40,530 nucleotides of DNA from JBOGWA01 sp050693155 (GTDB lineage: Bacteria; Actinomycetota; UBA4738; CALAEC01): NCBI GenBank assembly GCA_050693155.1, contig JBOGWA010000105.1, forward strand, positions 1 through 40,530, in the 5' to 3' direction. Below the pieces are notes generated by a model that made no database searches, had not been told where the DNA came from, and was given only the letters and a program-made list of their open reading frames with translations. Position 1 is the stretch's first letter. Every line of letters starts with the position of its first letter. Positions 23,511 to 29,793 of this stretch are shown piece by piece. The translations under genes were made by a program, and so were the position numbers.

Positions 23511-25255
23511 GGAGCCATACCTGCGGCGAGCTCCGCCGCGAACACGAGGGACGGGACGTCTCGCTCTGCGGCTGGGTCGCCCACCAGCGCGACCACGGCG
23601 GCGTGTTGTTCGTCGACCTTCGCGACCGGGAGGGCATCGTCCAGGTCGTCTTTCACCCCGATGATGCTCCCGAGGTGTACCGCGATGCCGAACGACTGCG
23701 GGGAGAAAGCGTCGTCCGGGTCGAAGGCCCGGTCAGGCTGCGCCCCGACGGGACCGTGAACGACGAGCTCCCCACCGGAGAGGTCGAGATCGTCGCGCGA
23801 TCGCTCGAGGTGCTCGCGGAGGCCGAGCCCCCGCCGTTCCCGATCGAGGACAGCATCGACGCGGGCGAGGCACTCCGGCTCCGCTACCGCTATCTGGATC
23901 TGCGCCGCCCGGAGATGGCCGGCGTGCTTCGGCTGCGTCATCGGACGTTTCGTGAGGTCAGGCGCTTCCTCGACGAGCGGGGGTTCGTTGACGTCGAGAC
24001 TCCGATGCTCACCCGGAGCACGCCGGAGGGGGCGCGCGACTTCTTGGTTCCTTCCCGGATGCAGCCGGGGACCTTCTATGCGTTGCCTCAGTCGCCGCAG
24101 TTGTTCAAGCAGATCTTGATGGTTGCGGGTCTCGACCGGTACTACCAGATCGTTCGTTGCTTCCGTGACGAAGACTTGCGAGCCGACCGCCAGCCCGAAT
24201 TCACCCAGCTCGACATCGAGCAGTCTTTCATCTCCGAGGCCGACGTGATGGGCCTTGTCGAGGAGCTGTACCTCCACGTTTGGCGGGAAGTCGCCGGCGT
24301 GGAGCTCGCCGCTCCGTTCCCCCGTCTTTCGTATCAAGAGTCGATGGCGTCCTTCGGGACCGACAAGCCGGATACGCGATTCGAGATGAAGCTCTCGGAT
24401 GTCTCGGACGCGTTCCGGGGCAGTCGATTCCGCGCGTTCGGCGATGTGCTGCAAGCGGGAGGTCTCGTGAAGGCGTTCTCGGCGACGGGCGCGGCGAGAT
24501 GGTCGCGGAAGGATCTCGACGGTCTCGTCGTGGAGGCGCAGGCGCGTGGTGCGTCCGGCCTGGTGTGGATCGCCTTGTCGGTCGAAGGGGCTCGTTCCCC
24601 GGTCGAGAAGCACCTGTCGGAGCAGGAGATCTCCGCGGTCCGAGGCGCGACCGGCGCTGGGCAGGGAGACCTCCTGCTCCTGGTTGCCGACCAGGAAGCC
24701 CGGGCCAACACCGTGCTGGACGGCCTTCGCCGCCTCATGGCTCGCCGGCTCGGTCTCGTTCATGAGGACCGGTGGGACTTCGTCTGGGTCACGGATCCGC
24801 CGCTGTTCGAATGGAGCGAGGAGGAGCAGCAGTGGGGATCGGTGCACCATCCATTCACATCGCCGGCCGGAGACGATCTCGCGCCGGAGACCGCTCGGGC
24901 GCGCGCCTACGACATCGTCCTCAACGGTTGGGAGCTCGGAGGAGGAAGCATCAGGATCCATCGCCCGGACGTCCAGGAGCGCGTGTTCGAGGTCCTCGGC
25001 GTTTCGCGCGGGGAGGCCCGCGAGAAGTTCGGCTTCCTGCTGGAAGCCTTTCGGTATGGAGTTCCCCCGCACGGCGGGATCGCCATCGGCCTCGACCGGG
25101 TCACGATGCTGCTCGCCGGGCTCGACAACATCCGAGAGGTGATCGCGTTCCCGAAGACGCAATCCGGCGCCGACCTGCTGACCGGGGCGCCGGCTCCCGT
25201 CGAGGAGACCCAGCTTCGCGACCTCGGTCTCAACCTTCGCCGGGCCCCGAACTAG
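23495..25255 (+). CDS. aspS: Aspartyl-tRNA synthetase
   Basis: AspS charges tRNA-Asp (and tRNA-Asn in organisms using the amidotransferase route; the sequence alone does not settle which). The 586-aa bacterial-type enzyme has the N-terminal OB-fold (SHTCGELRREHEG, LCGWVAHQRDHGG). Motif 2 is YQIVRCFRDEDLRADRQPEFTQLD, and the bacterial GAD insertion lies around residues 300-420. Motif 3 is GIAIGLDRVTMLLAG. The ATG at 23495 has a gagg 7 nt upstream and overlaps hisS by 16 nt. A TTG at 23507 in a TTGA overlap is an equally family-like start. Confidence 0.95.
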   Translation: MDHPLRSHTCGELRREHEGRDVSLCGWVAHQRDHGGVLFVDLRDREGIVQVVFHPDDAPEVYRDAERLRGESVVRVEGPVRLRPDGTVNDELPTGEVEIVARSLEVLAEAEPPPFPIEDSIDAGEALRLRYRYLDLRRPEMAGVLRLRHRTFREVRRFLDERGFVDVETPMLTRSTPEGARDFLVPSRMQPGTFYALPQSPQLFKQILMVAGLDRYYQIVRCFRDEDLRADRQPEFTQLDIEQSFISEADVMGLVEELYLHVWREVAGVELAAPFPRLSYQESMASFGTDKPDTRFEMKLSDVSDAFRGSRFRAFGDVLQAGGLVKAFSATGAARWSRKDLDGLVVEAQARGASGLVWIALSVEGARSPVEKHLSEQEISAVRGATGAGQGDLLLLVADQEARANTVLDGLRRLMARRLGLVHEDRWDFVWVTDPPLFEWSEEEQQWGSVHHPFTSPAGDDLAPETARARAYDIVLNGWELGGGSIRIHRPDVQERVFEVLGVSRGEAREKFGFLLEAFRYGVPPHGGIAIGLDRVTMLLAGLDNIREVIAFPKTQSGADLLTGAPAPVEETQLRDLGLNLRRAPN

Positions 25256-25370
25256 ACCGTTCCAGACGTGGCCGGGCCAGCGGTGCCGGCGTCGCTCCGC
25301 ATCTGAAAAGTCCCTCCTCCGGCACGCGCCGACCCCTCCTTTGTTCGGCGTGGTTCATAGTTCGCCGGAT
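25256..25370 (+). other. Spacer after aspS with an imperfect hairpin
   Basis: This part of the aspS-rarA gap has no gene. At 25318-25369 tccggc and gccgga, and inside them cacg-ccga and tcggcgtg, can pair into a long imperfect hairpin. It might end the aspS transcript, but no T-run follows. ccctcc (25312-25317) could also pair with ggaggg (25381-25386), which belongs to the 5' arm of the RNA element downstream. Confidence 0.4.
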
Positions 25371-25545
25371 GCGAAAAGGCGGAGGGCCGGGTTGTGTTCC
25401 CTACGGGCCTGCGCTCACGCAGGTGGGTGCCCTGCCGGTCGGTTCAGAGATCCCCCGTCGGGGTTCTACACCCCCACCGGACCCGGGCTCCCGATCCCGA
25501 GATGCTGACTCAAAGAGTCCACCACCCGGCGACTCCGCCACCACG
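25371..25545 (+). ncRNA. ssrS: Probable 6S RNA
   Basis: 6S RNA mimics an open promoter and sequesters housekeeping RNA polymerase. The element is about 165-175 nt. A long closing stem pairs ggcggag/ccggg at 25378-25391 with cccgg/ctccgcc at 25525-25539. Next comes a large open region (ttgtgttccctac on the 5' side). A perfect small hairpin, gactc-aaa-gagtc, lies at 25507-25519 on the 3' side, as in known 6S RNAs. The apical arm pairs gccc..ccggt (25429-25439) with accgg..gggc (25476-25488). An extra hairpin (cctgcg-ctca-cgcagg, 25408-25423) is less typical. The position between aspS and rarA matches the place I recall for a 6S RNA gene in Bacillus, downstream of aspS. Identity rests on structure and synteny, not a covariance search. 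Confidence 0.55.
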
Positions 25546-25590
25546 ATGCTACGCGCTGCCTCCGACATCCGCCACGAGTGGGAACTGTCC

Positions 25591-25596
25591 TAACCT
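25591..25596 (+). promoter_or_regulatory. rarA -10 box, probable leaderless start
   Basis: TAACCT ends 7 nt before the GTG at 25604, and there is no Shine-Dalgarno. This fits the leaderless pattern of other genes here. Confidence 0.4.
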
Positions 25597-25603
25597 GGTC
25601 GGT

Positions 25604-26824
25604 GTGACGGAACCGCTTGCCGTGCGTATGCGGCCTCGTTCGTTCGACGAGGTGGTCGGGCAGGATCACCTCATCGGATCCGGGAAGGCCCTCACGGCGC
25701 TCGCGGAGTCGGGCGAGCTTCCCTCCCTCGTCCTGTGGGGACCCGCTGGGTCGGGAAAGACGACGCTCGCGCACCTCCTTGCCTCCTCGGTCGGAGGCGA
25801 GATGGTTTCGCTCTCGGCCGTATCGTCCGGCGTCGCGGACGCGAGAAAGGTGATGGATCGGGCGCGGGGCGCCATGATCGCGACGGTGCTCTTCGTCGAC
25901 GAGGTGCACCGGTGGAGCAAGTCCCAGCAGGATGTCCTGCTTCCCACCGTCGAGGACGGGACGATCAGACTGATCGGAGCGACGACGGAGAACCCGTTCT
26001 TCTCTCTCGTCTCCCCGCTCCTCTCCCGGTGCTTGCTGCTCCGGGTGGAACCCCTGTCCACCGAGGATCTCCTCATCGTTCTCAGGCGAGCGCTGGTGGA
26101 CACCGAGCGGGGTCTGGGGCAAACGCGCATCGAGGTCGATGAGGACGCGCTTACGTTCCTCGGCGAGTCCGCCGGTGGAGACGCCAGGCAAGCGCTCTCG
26201 GCGCTCGAGAGGTCGGTACTGGCGGCCCGGAGCTCGGAGCAGGCTCGCGTCACGCGCTCCCTCGCGGAGGACGCGATGCAGCGCCGCGTGGTCGTCTACG
26301 ACAAGGACGAGCACTATGACGTGGTCTCGGCGTTCATCAAGAGCATGCGCGGCTCCGATCACGATGCGGCACTCTTTTGGTTGGCGCGCATGATCGAGGC
26401 GGGAGAGGACCCACGGTTCATCGCCCGGAGGATGGTCATCTTTGCCTCGGAAGACATCGGGCTCTCGGATCCGCAAGCGCTGCCGGTTGCCGTGGCGGCG
26501 GCCCACGCGGTCGAGTTCGTCGGCATGCCCGAGGCGCAGCTCAACCTCGCGCATGCGGCGATCCATCTCGCGCAGGCCCCGAAGAGCAACCGTGTGATCC
26601 GCGCACTTGGTCGGGCCATGAAGGATCAAGCCGCCGGAGATCCCGTGCCGAAGCACCTTCGGGACGCTCACTACCCGGGCGCGCGCAAGCTCGGACACGG
26701 CGCCGGATACGCCTATCCGCCGGACGACCCCAACGCCGCCGCCGGGCAGTCGTACCGGCCCGAAGGATTCGAAGGCCGGACGTACGTGGAGTCGTCGGAG
26801 GAGGAGCTGCGGCCGGACGGTTGA
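25604..26824 (+). CDS. rarA: Replication-associated recombination protein A (RarA/MgsA AAA+ ATPase)
   Basis: RarA is a tetrameric AAA+ ATPase related to clamp loaders that acts at stalled replication forks. The 406-aa protein starts with the family motif LAVRMRPRSFDEVVGQDHLIG. Walker A is WGPAGSGKTTLA (45-56) and Walker B is TVLFVDEVHR (94-103). Sensor 1 is RLIGATTENPFFSL. The C-terminal tetramerisation part includes the conserved YDKDEHYDVVSAFIKSMRGSD and the terminal HYPGA and YPPDDP region. The GTG at 25604 is preferred because upstream frame extension would run through the ncRNA element. Length is slightly short but complete. Confidence 0.95.
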   Translation: MTEPLAVRMRPRSFDEVVGQDHLIGSGKALTALAESGELPSLVLWGPAGSGKTTLAHLLASSVGGEMVSLSAVSSGVADARKVMDRARGAMIATVLFVDEVHRWSKSQQDVLLPTVEDGTIRLIGATTENPFFSLVSPLLSRCLLLRVEPLSTEDLLIVLRRALVDTERGLGQTRIEVDEDALTFLGESAGGDARQALSALERSVLAARSSEQARVTRSLAEDAMQRRVVVYDKDEHYDVVSAFIKSMRGSDHDAALFWLARMIEAGEDPRFIARRMVIFASEDIGLSDPQALPVAVAAAHAVEFVGMPEAQLNLAHAAIHLAQAPKSNRVIRALGRAMKDQAAGDPVPKHLRDAHYPGARKLGHGAGYAYPPDDPNAAAGQSYRPEGFEGRTYVESSEEELRPDG

Positions 26825-26836
26825 TGCGCGCTGGGC

Positions 26837-26842
26837 TAGTCT
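26837..26842 (+). promoter_or_regulatory. -10 box before the lipoprotein gene
   Basis: TAGTCT lies 20 nt upstream of the ATG at 26863, with a strong gaggaggt Shine-Dalgarno in between, so this gene would have a normal short leader. Confidence 0.35.
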
Positions 26843-26862
26843 TGGAACACCGAGGAGGTCGG

Positions 26863-27444
26863 ATGTCGCTCCGCGTCTCGATCAGGATGGCATTGTGGAT
26901 CGCGCTGCTCGCGTTCACCTTGACCGCGTGCTCCGAGCCGGGAACGGACGAGCGGGGCCAGCCCGAGACGGCTCCCGGCGAGGCTGCCGAGGCGCCCGTC
27001 GCAAGCCCACCGGGGCAGGCGGGTCGAGGTTCGGTAAAGACGGCGGTCCGCGAGGCGGCATCCGGTGGAATCGCAAGTCCATCGGCGCCCACCGCGAGGG
27101 CGCCACAAGGGGCGATGGTCTCTCCCATCGAAGGTGTGGTGGTCCCGAAGAACGTCGAGCTGGCGGTGACGAGACGCAGATACGTCCTCTACCACGTACG
27201 GACGGGCGATCCGGCGCGCTGGGTGGAGTGGTTCAGCGTCCGCTATCCGTCCGGTGACGGTTACCGGGGTTGGAGGTTCTGCTCCGGTGCGGATGCAGAC
27301 GACGGGTCGGGGATGAGCCGGAGTTGGAGCAAAGGCGGTCTCGGTCTCCTCCTGAACGTCCAATACCAGCCGCGGCCCGAGCCCCCGCGGCTCCTCATCG
27401 TCATCGGTACCGGCAAGCTCAACGACTGCGCGCATCGCGAATAG
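26863..27444 (+). CDS. Predicted lipoprotein of unknown function
   Basis: The 193-aa protein has a signal peptide with a basic start (SLRVSIR), a hydrophobic core and a lipobox LTAC, so it should be lipid-anchored outside the membrane. Residues about 25-85 are rich in Pro, Ala, Gly and Glu, a probable spacer. The C-terminal ~100 residues form a likely folded domain containing two cysteines (WRFCSGAD and KLNDCAH) that could form a disulfide. I do not recognise a family. The ATG is supported by gaggaggt 3-5 nt upstream. It lies between rarA and two small membrane proteins, which gives no firm functional clue. Confidence 0.75.
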   Translation: MSLRVSIRMALWIALLAFTLTACSEPGTDERGQPETAPGEAAEAPVASPPGQAGRGSVKTAVREAASGGIASPSAPTARAPQGAMVSPIEGVVVPKNVELAVTRRRYVLYHVRTGDPARWVEWFSVRYPSGDGYRGWRFCSGADADDGSGMSRSWSKGGLGLLLNVQYQPRPEPPRLLIVIGTGKLNDCAHRE

Positions 27445-27461
27445 CCCCTCTGTCCGGCGGG

Positions 27462-27467
27462 TATGAT
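27462..27467 (+). promoter_or_regulatory. -10 box before the DUF948 gene
   Basis: TATGAT lies 32 nt upstream of the GTG at 27500, leaving a leader that contains an aaaggag Shine-Dalgarno. No convincing -35 is seen. Confidence 0.35.
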
Positions 27468-27499
27468 GTGCAGCCCCCGGTCAGGAAAGGAGCGAGACC

Positions 27500-27856
27500 G
27501 TGTCCGCAGGCGACTGGGCCGTCATCATCGTTTCCTCGTTCTGGGGGGTGCTCGTCCTGTTCCTCGGTCTCGTGCTCATCAATCTCTTCCGAATCCTCGA
27601 GAGCACAAAGCTGCTGATCGACGGAGTTCGCACCGAGACCGTCCCGTTGCTCGGTGAGGTCAAGTCGACCGTTTCCTCCGTGAACCGCGAGCTCGACCGC
27701 GTGGACACGATGCTCGCATCGGCCGGAAACATCACGAAGTCGGTGGAGCGCGTGGCGGCGGTCGTCGAGCAGACGGTCTCGAATCCCCTCATCAAGGCGG
27801 CCGCGCTCGCCGCCGGCGCTGCGCGCGCCTGGAAGAAGATACGCGGCGCCAAGTGA
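27500..27856 (+). CDS. DUF948 family membrane protein
   Basis: The 118-aa protein has one N-terminal membrane helix (about 6-30, WAVIIVSSFWGVLVLFLGLVL). An amphipathic coiled-coil-like region follows (LLGEVKSTVSSVNRELDRVDTML), and the C-terminus is Ala-rich and basic. This matches DUF948 proteins, a group with no settled function that is often found upstream of alaS in Actinomycetota. The GTG start is supported by aaaggag at a good distance. The stop overlaps the next small gene as GTGA. Confidence 0.85.
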   Translation: MSAGDWAVIIVSSFWGVLVLFLGLVLINLFRILESTKLLIDGVRTETVPLLGEVKSTVSSVNRELDRVDTMLASAGNITKSVERVAAVVEQTVSNPLIKAAALAAGAARAWKKIRGAK

Positions 27857-28083
27857 AGCGCGCTTTCTGGATCGCTCTCGGGCTGGGCGCCGGGGTGACG
27901 GCGACGATTCTGGCGTCACGTTGGGCGAAGCGCCAGCGGGCGAGGCTGGCGCCCTCGAGCATTGGTCCTCAGGCCCAGGAGCTTGCCCGTGACGTGCTCC
28001 ACGTGCTCCGCGAGGCTGTCGAGGAGGGCGCCCGGGCGATGCGCGAACGCGAAGAGGAGATTCGGGCGGCCATTCCCGACTAG
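27853..28083 (+). CDS. Small membrane protein (YtxH-like)
   Basis: The 76-aa protein has a short N-terminal hydrophobic segment (AFWIALGLGAGVTATILA). A basic stretch (RWAKRQRARL) and a charged helix (VLREAVEEGARAMREREEEI) follow. The arrangement resembles YtxH-type proteins, but at this length I can only suggest the family. Its GTG start overlaps the DUF948 stop in GTGA, so the two are translationally coupled and may act together at the membrane. Confidence 0.7.
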   Translation: MKRAFWIALGLGAGVTATILASRWAKRQRARLAPSSIGPQAQELARDVLHVLREAVEEGARAMREREEEIRAAIPD

Positions 28084-28086
28084 CCT
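28081..28086 (+). promoter_or_regulatory. Possible -10 box before the ABC-2 exporter
   Basis: TAGCCT ends 8 nt before the ATG at 28095. Its first three bases are also the stop codon of the preceding gene, so it may be chance. Confidence 0.25.
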
Positions 28087-28094
28087 GCCGGACG

Positions 28095-29006
28095 ATGGCT
28101 GCCATCGTCGTCGAGGGCCTCGAGAAGCGCTATGGGGATCTCGAGGCCGTTCGAGGGATCAGCTTCGACGTTCCGGAGGGATCGGTCTTCGCCCTCCTGG
28201 GCCCGAACGGCGCCGGAAAGACCACCACGGTCGAGATCTGCGAGGGGTTCCGGACCCGAGACGCAGGATCCGTGTGGGTCCTTGGCCATGATCCCGCGAA
28301 GCGCGAGCGCCGGCTCCGGTCTCGCGTGGGCATCGTCCTTCAGTCCACCGGCGTGGACGTCTATCTGACCGTCGCCGAGACTATCGAGTTCTTCGGTCGC
28401 CCCTACCCAAACCCCCGGTCGGTCGATGAGGTGCTCGAGACCGTAGGTCTCACTGAGAAGCGCGACGCGCGGGTTGGAAAGCTCTCGGGCGGACAGCAGC
28501 GGCGCCTGGACGTTGGGGTTGCCCTCGCCGGAGACCCCGCACTTCTCTTCCTCGACGAGCCGACCACCGGGTTCGACCCCGCGGCGCGCCGGGGTGCATG
28601 GGAGATGATCCGCAACCTTCGGTCGCTCGGAAAAACGATCCTGCTCACCACGCACTACATGGACGAGGCGCAGTCGCTCGCCGACGATGTCGCGATCATC
28701 GCGAAGGGCGAGATCGTTGCCCGCGGGAGCCCCTCCACTCTCGGCGGACGGGACCTCGCGACGAGCGTGATTCGCTTCCGGCTCGGGCTCCGCCGCGTGC
28801 GTTTGCCCGAGGAACTTCGCTCGCGGAGCACGATCGCCACCGACGGGCTGGTCACGATCGAGAGCCAGGATCCAACTCGAGATCTCAACGTTCTCACCGG
28901 CTGGGCGCTGGGGCGGGGAGTGTCCCTGGACGCGCTCGATGTGAGCGGGCCGTCGCTCGAGGACGTCTATCTCCAGCTCACCGGCGGAGAGGCGGGCGCC
29001 GAATGA
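28095..29006 (+). CDS. ABC-2 type exporter ATPase
   Basis: The 303-aa ATPase belongs to the DrrA/CcmA group of ABC-2 exporters. Walker A is GPNGAGKTTTVE (36-47), the signature is LSGGQQRRLDVGVALA (130-145) and Walker B is LLFLDEPTTGFDP. The His-switch is LLTTHYMDEAQSLA. A C-terminal ~70-residue extension after about 230 (LRRVRLPEELRSR...) is typical of DrrA-like proteins. The substrate is unknown; related pairs export drugs, lipids or glycans. The stop overlaps the permease start as ATGA. Confidence 0.92.
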   Translation: MAAIVVEGLEKRYGDLEAVRGISFDVPEGSVFALLGPNGAGKTTTVEICEGFRTRDAGSVWVLGHDPAKRERRLRSRVGIVLQSTGVDVYLTVAETIEFFGRPYPNPRSVDEVLETVGLTEKRDARVGKLSGGQQRRLDVGVALAGDPALLFLDEPTTGFDPAARRGAWEMIRNLRSLGKTILLTTHYMDEAQSLADDVAIIAKGEIVARGSPSTLGGRDLATSVIRFRLGLRRVRLPEELRSRSTIATDGLVTIESQDPTRDLNVLTGWALGRGVSLDALDVSGPSLEDVYLQLTGGEAGAE

Positions 29007-29776
29007 TCGGGGACCTCGGGCTCGCTCTGGGACAGGTGCGGTACACGAACAGGGCGTTCTGGCGAAACCCCGCGAGCGCGTTCTTCACCTTCGCCTTCCC
29101 GCTCATGTTCCTCGTGATCTTCACGTCGCTATTCGGCAACGACACGGTTCCAATCCTGGGACAGGAGGTCAGCATCTCGACGTACTACGTCTCGGCGATC
29201 GCCGCCTTCAGCATCATCAACGCGACGTACACGAATTTGGCGATCAGCGTGACCTTCACACGGGATGCCGGTGTCCTGAAGCGCGTGCGCGGAAGCCCCA
29301 TGCCCGCATGGGCCTACATGGTGGGGCGGATCGTCCACGCCGTCATAGTGACGCTCGTTCTCGTCGTGATCGTCACCGCATTCGGTGCGGCGTTCTACGA
29401 GGCGGAGGTCCCGACCCGGACGCTGCCGGCGTTTCTCGCCACGATCGCGGTTGGTGCGACGAGCTTTTCGGCCCTCGGTCTCGCGATCACCGCTGTCATT
29501 CCGAACGCCGATGCGTCGCCGGCGATCGTGAATGCCTCCATCCTTCCGCTGCTCTTCCTCGGCGACATCTTTATCCCCATCCGGGACACGAGTGCGTGGT
29601 ACGTGAAGGTTTCGGAGGTCTTCCCGGTCTACCACTTCGCCCAGGCGATGGAGGGCGCCTACTTCTCTCCCTCGGGGAGCGGTTTCGAGGGCGGGGATCT
29701 CCTCGTCATCGGGGCCTGGGGTCTCGCGGGAATGCTGCTTGCCGTGCGCTTCTTCTCCTGGGAGCCGCGCAAGTAG
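29003..29776 (+). CDS. ABC-2 type exporter permease
   Basis: The 257-aa membrane protein has the ABC-2 permease pattern of six predicted helices. An N-terminal cytoplasmic segment is followed by AFFTFAFPLMFLVIFTSLFG, then a cluster of four helices, and a last helix ending just before the C-terminus (VIGAWGLAGMLLAVRFFSW). The conserved stretch LKRVRGSPMPAWAYMVGRI and the late SEVFPVYHFAQAM match this family. It begins at ATG in an ATGA overlap with its ATPase. The longer frame upstream is shadow sequence inside the ATPase gene. Confidence 0.9.
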   Translation: MIGDLGLALGQVRYTNRAFWRNPASAFFTFAFPLMFLVIFTSLFGNDTVPILGQEVSISTYYVSAIAAFSIINATYTNLAISVTFTRDAGVLKRVRGSPMPAWAYMVGRIVHAVIVTLVLVVIVTAFGAAFYEAEVPTRTLPAFLATIAVGATSFSALGLAITAVIPNADASPAIVNASILPLLFLGDIFIPIRDTSAWYVKVSEVFPVYHFAQAMEGAYFSPSGSGFEGGDLLVIGAWGLAGMLLAVRFFSWEPRK

Positions 29777-29780
29777 GAAT

Positions 29781-29786
29781 TACACT
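29781..29786 (+). promoter_or_regulatory. alaS -10 box, probable leaderless start
   Basis: TACACT ends 7 nt before the GTG at 29794 in a 17-nt gap, with no Shine-Dalgarno. Confidence 0.45.
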
Positions 29787-29793
29787 GCGTCCG

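Noticed and set aside
25459..25475. tRNA T-arm-like hairpin (gggg-ttctaca-cccc)
   Set aside because: No acceptor, D or anticodon arms can be built around it, and the bases fit better in the apical arm region of the 6S-like RNA.
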